Source: CANKJK01 sp040081715 (GTDB lineage: Bacteria; Acidobacteriota; Vicinamibacteria; Vicinamibacterales; UBA2999). Taken from it: a stretch of 64,000 bases of DNA. The position numbers were made by a program, and so were the translations under genes. The notes under the pieces were generated by a model. The model ran no database searches, was not told where the DNA came from, and saw only the letters and a program-made list of their open reading frames with translations. This document shows, in pieces, positions 62,100 through 64,000 of the stretch (within the stretch, counting starts at the first letter, position 1; every line of letters begins with the position of its first letter). The DNA lies in assembly GCA_040081715.1 (NCBI GenBank), contig JBEBFY010000012.1:1-64000 (forward strand), in the 5' to 3' direction.

Positions 62100-63266
62100 T
62101 CAGCCGATCTTGACCTTCCGCGGGTACTGCGAGTTGTCCTCGAGGAACGTCTTCTTGTTCGCGATCTCCTCCGAGGTGGGCTGCACGCGCCCCTTTACGT
62201 CCGTCACGCGCGACACCAGCGTGTGGTCGCCAGGCGTGGCGCCCTTCCAGTCGAAGGTGAAGAGCTTCCACGAGTAGGGGTGCTTCATCGTGGCTGGGTC
62301 CAGCACCGCGGCCTGCCACGGGCCGTCATCGACCTTCACGTCAACAGATCGAATCGGGATGCTGCCATCGTGCAGCACGACGCCGAGCACCTGGTGCATG
62401 CCGGCAGAGACGCTGACCCGCGCGATGAACGATTTGAGCTGCTGGTGCGTGACGGCGGTTTCCTTCCACTTGACCTCGCCGTTGATCGTCTCACCGCGGA
62501 GCGTCCGGTACCAGCGCGTCTGGTACTTGCCGAGATAGGCGTCCTCCTGGGCGTGGATCTGGGAGAGCCACTTCACGTTGGCCACGCCGTACCAGCCGGG
62601 CACGATGAGGCGGAGCGGGAATCCCTGGTGGCGCGTCAGCGGCTCGCCGTTCATGCTGAGGGCCACGAGCGGTTCCTTCGCGAAGGCCTTCTCGCGCGGC
62701 AGGCTCCGGCCGAACTGCTGGTCCACCTTGGTGATGCGGCCGCGGAAGTCCACGTCCTCTTCACCGTGGTCAGCGCCGAAGAACACGAACTCGCGCGCGT
62801 CCGCCTTCACGCCGGCACGCTCCAGCACGGCGCGCAGCGGGACACCCGTCCAGCGGCCGTTGCCGGAGAGCCCCTGGAGCGGACGGCTGTTGCCGGAGCA
62901 TTCGAAGCCTGCCACCACGTCCACCTGCTTCATCTTCCGCAGATCGTCGAGCGACAGCGACAGCGTGCGGTCCACGAGGCCCGTCACCGACAGCCGGAAC
63001 GTGGCCCCGTCCAGCACCGGGTGGCCGTAGTGCTGCGTGGTGAAGAACTGCCCGGGCGGCGTCAGCGGGCCGTCGATCGTGCGGATGTCCAGGAGGCGGC
63101 GGTCCGGAGCGGGTGTCAGATTGATGGTGGCGGGCAGGTCCGTGAACGGCACCAGCGTCTCACCCGCACCAAGAGCGGGAATCGCCCAGTCCGGAATGCC
63201 GAGCGCGGCCAAGCCTGTGAGGGTTAGGCCGTTCCTGACGAACGTGCGGCGGGTGCTGGTAGACAT
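62100..63266 (-). CDS. sulfite-oxidase-family molybdoenzyme
   Basis: This 388-residue protein has a Tat leader (STRRTFVRNGLTLTGLAALG), the molybdenum-cofactor domain with the Cys ligand in FECSGNSR and RWTGVPLRAVLERAG, and the C-terminal dimerization-like domain (SIPIRSVDVKVDDGPWQAAVL). It probably oxidises sulfite or reduces a sulfoxide in the periplasm; no heme domain is present, so an external cytochrome would be the partner. I chose the ATG at 63266 because the leader begins there; the longer frame to 63305 lacks support. Divergent from the partial PQQ-like gene. Confidence 0.92.
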   Translation of the reverse strand: MSTSTRRTFVRNGLTLTGLAALGIPDWAIPALGAGETLVPFTDLPATINLTPAPDRRLLDIRTIDGPLTPPGQFFTTQHYGHPVLDGATFRLSVTGLVDRTLSLSLDDLRKMKQVDVVAGFECSGNSRPLQGLSGNGRWTGVPLRAVLERAGVKADAREFVFFGADHGEEDVDFRGRITKVDQQFGRSLPREKAFAKEPLVALSMNGEPLTRHQGFPLRLIVPGWYGVANVKWLSQIHAQEDAYLGKYQTRWYRTLRGETINGEVKWKETAVTHQQLKSFIARVSVSAGMHQVLGVVLHDGSIPIRSVDVKVDDGPWQAAVLDPATMKHPYSWKLFTFDWKGATPGDHTLVSRVTDVKGRVQPTSEEIANKKTFLEDNSQYPRKVKIG

Positions 63267-63355
63267 GTGCCGGATTGTAGACGAACGCTGATGCGCACGG
63301 AGCATTCCCGGCTGCCAGTCTTGGGACTTGGGCGCCCACGGTGTATAAGCGCGTG

Positions 63356-64000
63356 ATGCTGACGTTCAGGGCACGAGGGTGCGTGCTGGCTCTGCTGGCC
63401 TCGCTGTGCATGGGTCCCCCCGGTGGCCTTCGCGCTGCGGACCCGGCGTGGCCGCAGTGGCGCGGCCCGCAGCGGGATGGCGTGGCCAGCAGCTTCACGG
63501 CACCCGCACGCTGGCCCGCCGCGCTCACACGCCGCTGGTCCGTGCCGGTCGGGATCGGCTACGCGACGCCGCTTCTGGTGGGCGACCGCCTGTATGTGTT
63601 CGCCCGGCAGGAGGGCCAGGAGGTTCTGCTGGCCGTCAATGCGACGGACGGCCGCACGGTGTGGCGGACCGGCTACCCGGCCCCGGTGACGCTGAACACC
63701 CGATCGGGCTCGTTCCGGCACGGCGAGGGTCCGAAGTCCACGCCGACCTTTGCCGATGGCCGCATCTTCTCGATGGGGATGGGCGGCATCCTCTCTGCCT
63801 TTGACGCCGCGACCGGCCGCCTCCTCTGGCAGAAGGCCGCGCCACCGGTACTGCCGCTCTACGGTACCGCTACGTCGCCGCTGGTGGATGGCGACCGGGT
63901 GATCGTGCACATGGGCGGCCACAACCAGGGTGCGCTGGCAGCCCTCGATGTGCGGACGGGTGCGGAGCGCTGGCGCTGGGACGGCGATGGCCCCGCCTAC
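63356..64000 (+). CDS. exported PQQ-like beta-propeller protein (partial)
   Basis: The frame is open from ATG 63356 to the window edge (215 codons) with no stop, so the 3' end is missing. A signal peptide (about residues 7-27) is followed by DPAWPQWRGPQRDGVAS, the same opening as the 6981 protein, and PQQ-like blades YATPLLVGDRLYVFA, STPTFADGRIFSMG and TSPLVDGDRVIVHMG. A paralog of the 6981 propeller. Its role is likely extracytoplasmic. Confidence 0.88.
   Translation, partial: MLTFRARGCVLALLASLCMGPPGGLRAADPAWPQWRGPQRDGVASSFTAPARWPAALTRRWSVPVGIGYATPLLVGDRLYVFARQEGQEVLLAVNATDGRTVWRTGYPAPVTLNTRSGSFRHGEGPKSTPTFADGRIFSMGMGGILSAFDAATGRLLWQKAAPPVLPLYGTATSPLVDGDRVIVHMGGHNQGALAALDVRTGAERWRWDGDGPAY

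Overview
The window is GC-rich bacterial DNA with dense, short-spaced genes. Several traits together point to an Acidobacteriota genome, probably Vicinamibacteria-like: paired DUF1592-type/DUF1552 genes, Oar-like receptors with an N-terminal carboxypeptidase-regulatory domain, PQQ-like and NHL-type propellers, many single-heme exported cytochromes, and exported ankyrin proteins. This placement is inferred from gene content; no rRNA or marker phylogeny is available here. No CRISPR array, rRNA or plasmid origin was seen.

Layout. Positions 1-3095 look like the end of a mobile element: three small unassigned genes, then a large serine recombinase whose frame runs into the 3' half of tRNA-Glu (next to tRNA-Lys). 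Positions 3342-13547 hold exported proteins: a small unknown, cytochrome c, an exported HpaI-type aldolase, an exported methyltransferase-like protein, an epoxide-hydrolase-like protein, a PQQ-like propeller, an ankyrin protein, and a DUF1592/DUF1552 pair ending in a strong terminator. Positions 13747-24732 carry core metabolism (gltB-gltD, a di-heme cytochrome, lysC), then a chimeric ORF built from gene fragments and a multi-pass membrane protein. Positions 24935-25255 hold an IS256-type transposase remnant and inverted repeats. Positions 25249-30033 are the glyoxylate bypass: aceB-aceA, a divergent RamB/ScfR-like regulator, and a small acidic protein.

Positions 30188-46252 are a second exported-protein and redox region: cytochromes, a heme-motif/propeller fusion, NHL propellers, a PepSY/TonB-receptor pair, tRNA-Pro, an Oar-like receptor, a DoxX remnant, and a second exported aldolase. 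Positions 46263-54931 form a surface-polysaccharide region: GSCFA protein, FkbM methyltransferase, SASA-type esterase, two large membrane proteins, a methyltransferase-GT2 fusion, and GDP-L-fucose synthase. Positions 54932-60849 contain debris (an IS tail and the tail of a third DUF1592 gene) followed by a second DUF1592-DUF1552-ankyrin operon. The window ends with an exported esterase, a sulfite-oxidase-family molybdoenzyme, and a PQQ-like propeller cut by the right edge.

How the genes work together: much of the content suggests extracytoplasmic oxidation of organic compounds feeding c-type cytochromes, uptake through TonB receptors, and growth on C2 units or fatty acids through the glyoxylate shunt. 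The most unusual material is the duplicated DUF1592-DUF1552-ankyrin module with fossil remains of another copy, the exported versions of normally cytosolic enzymes, and the fragment-built ORF at 22348-23139.
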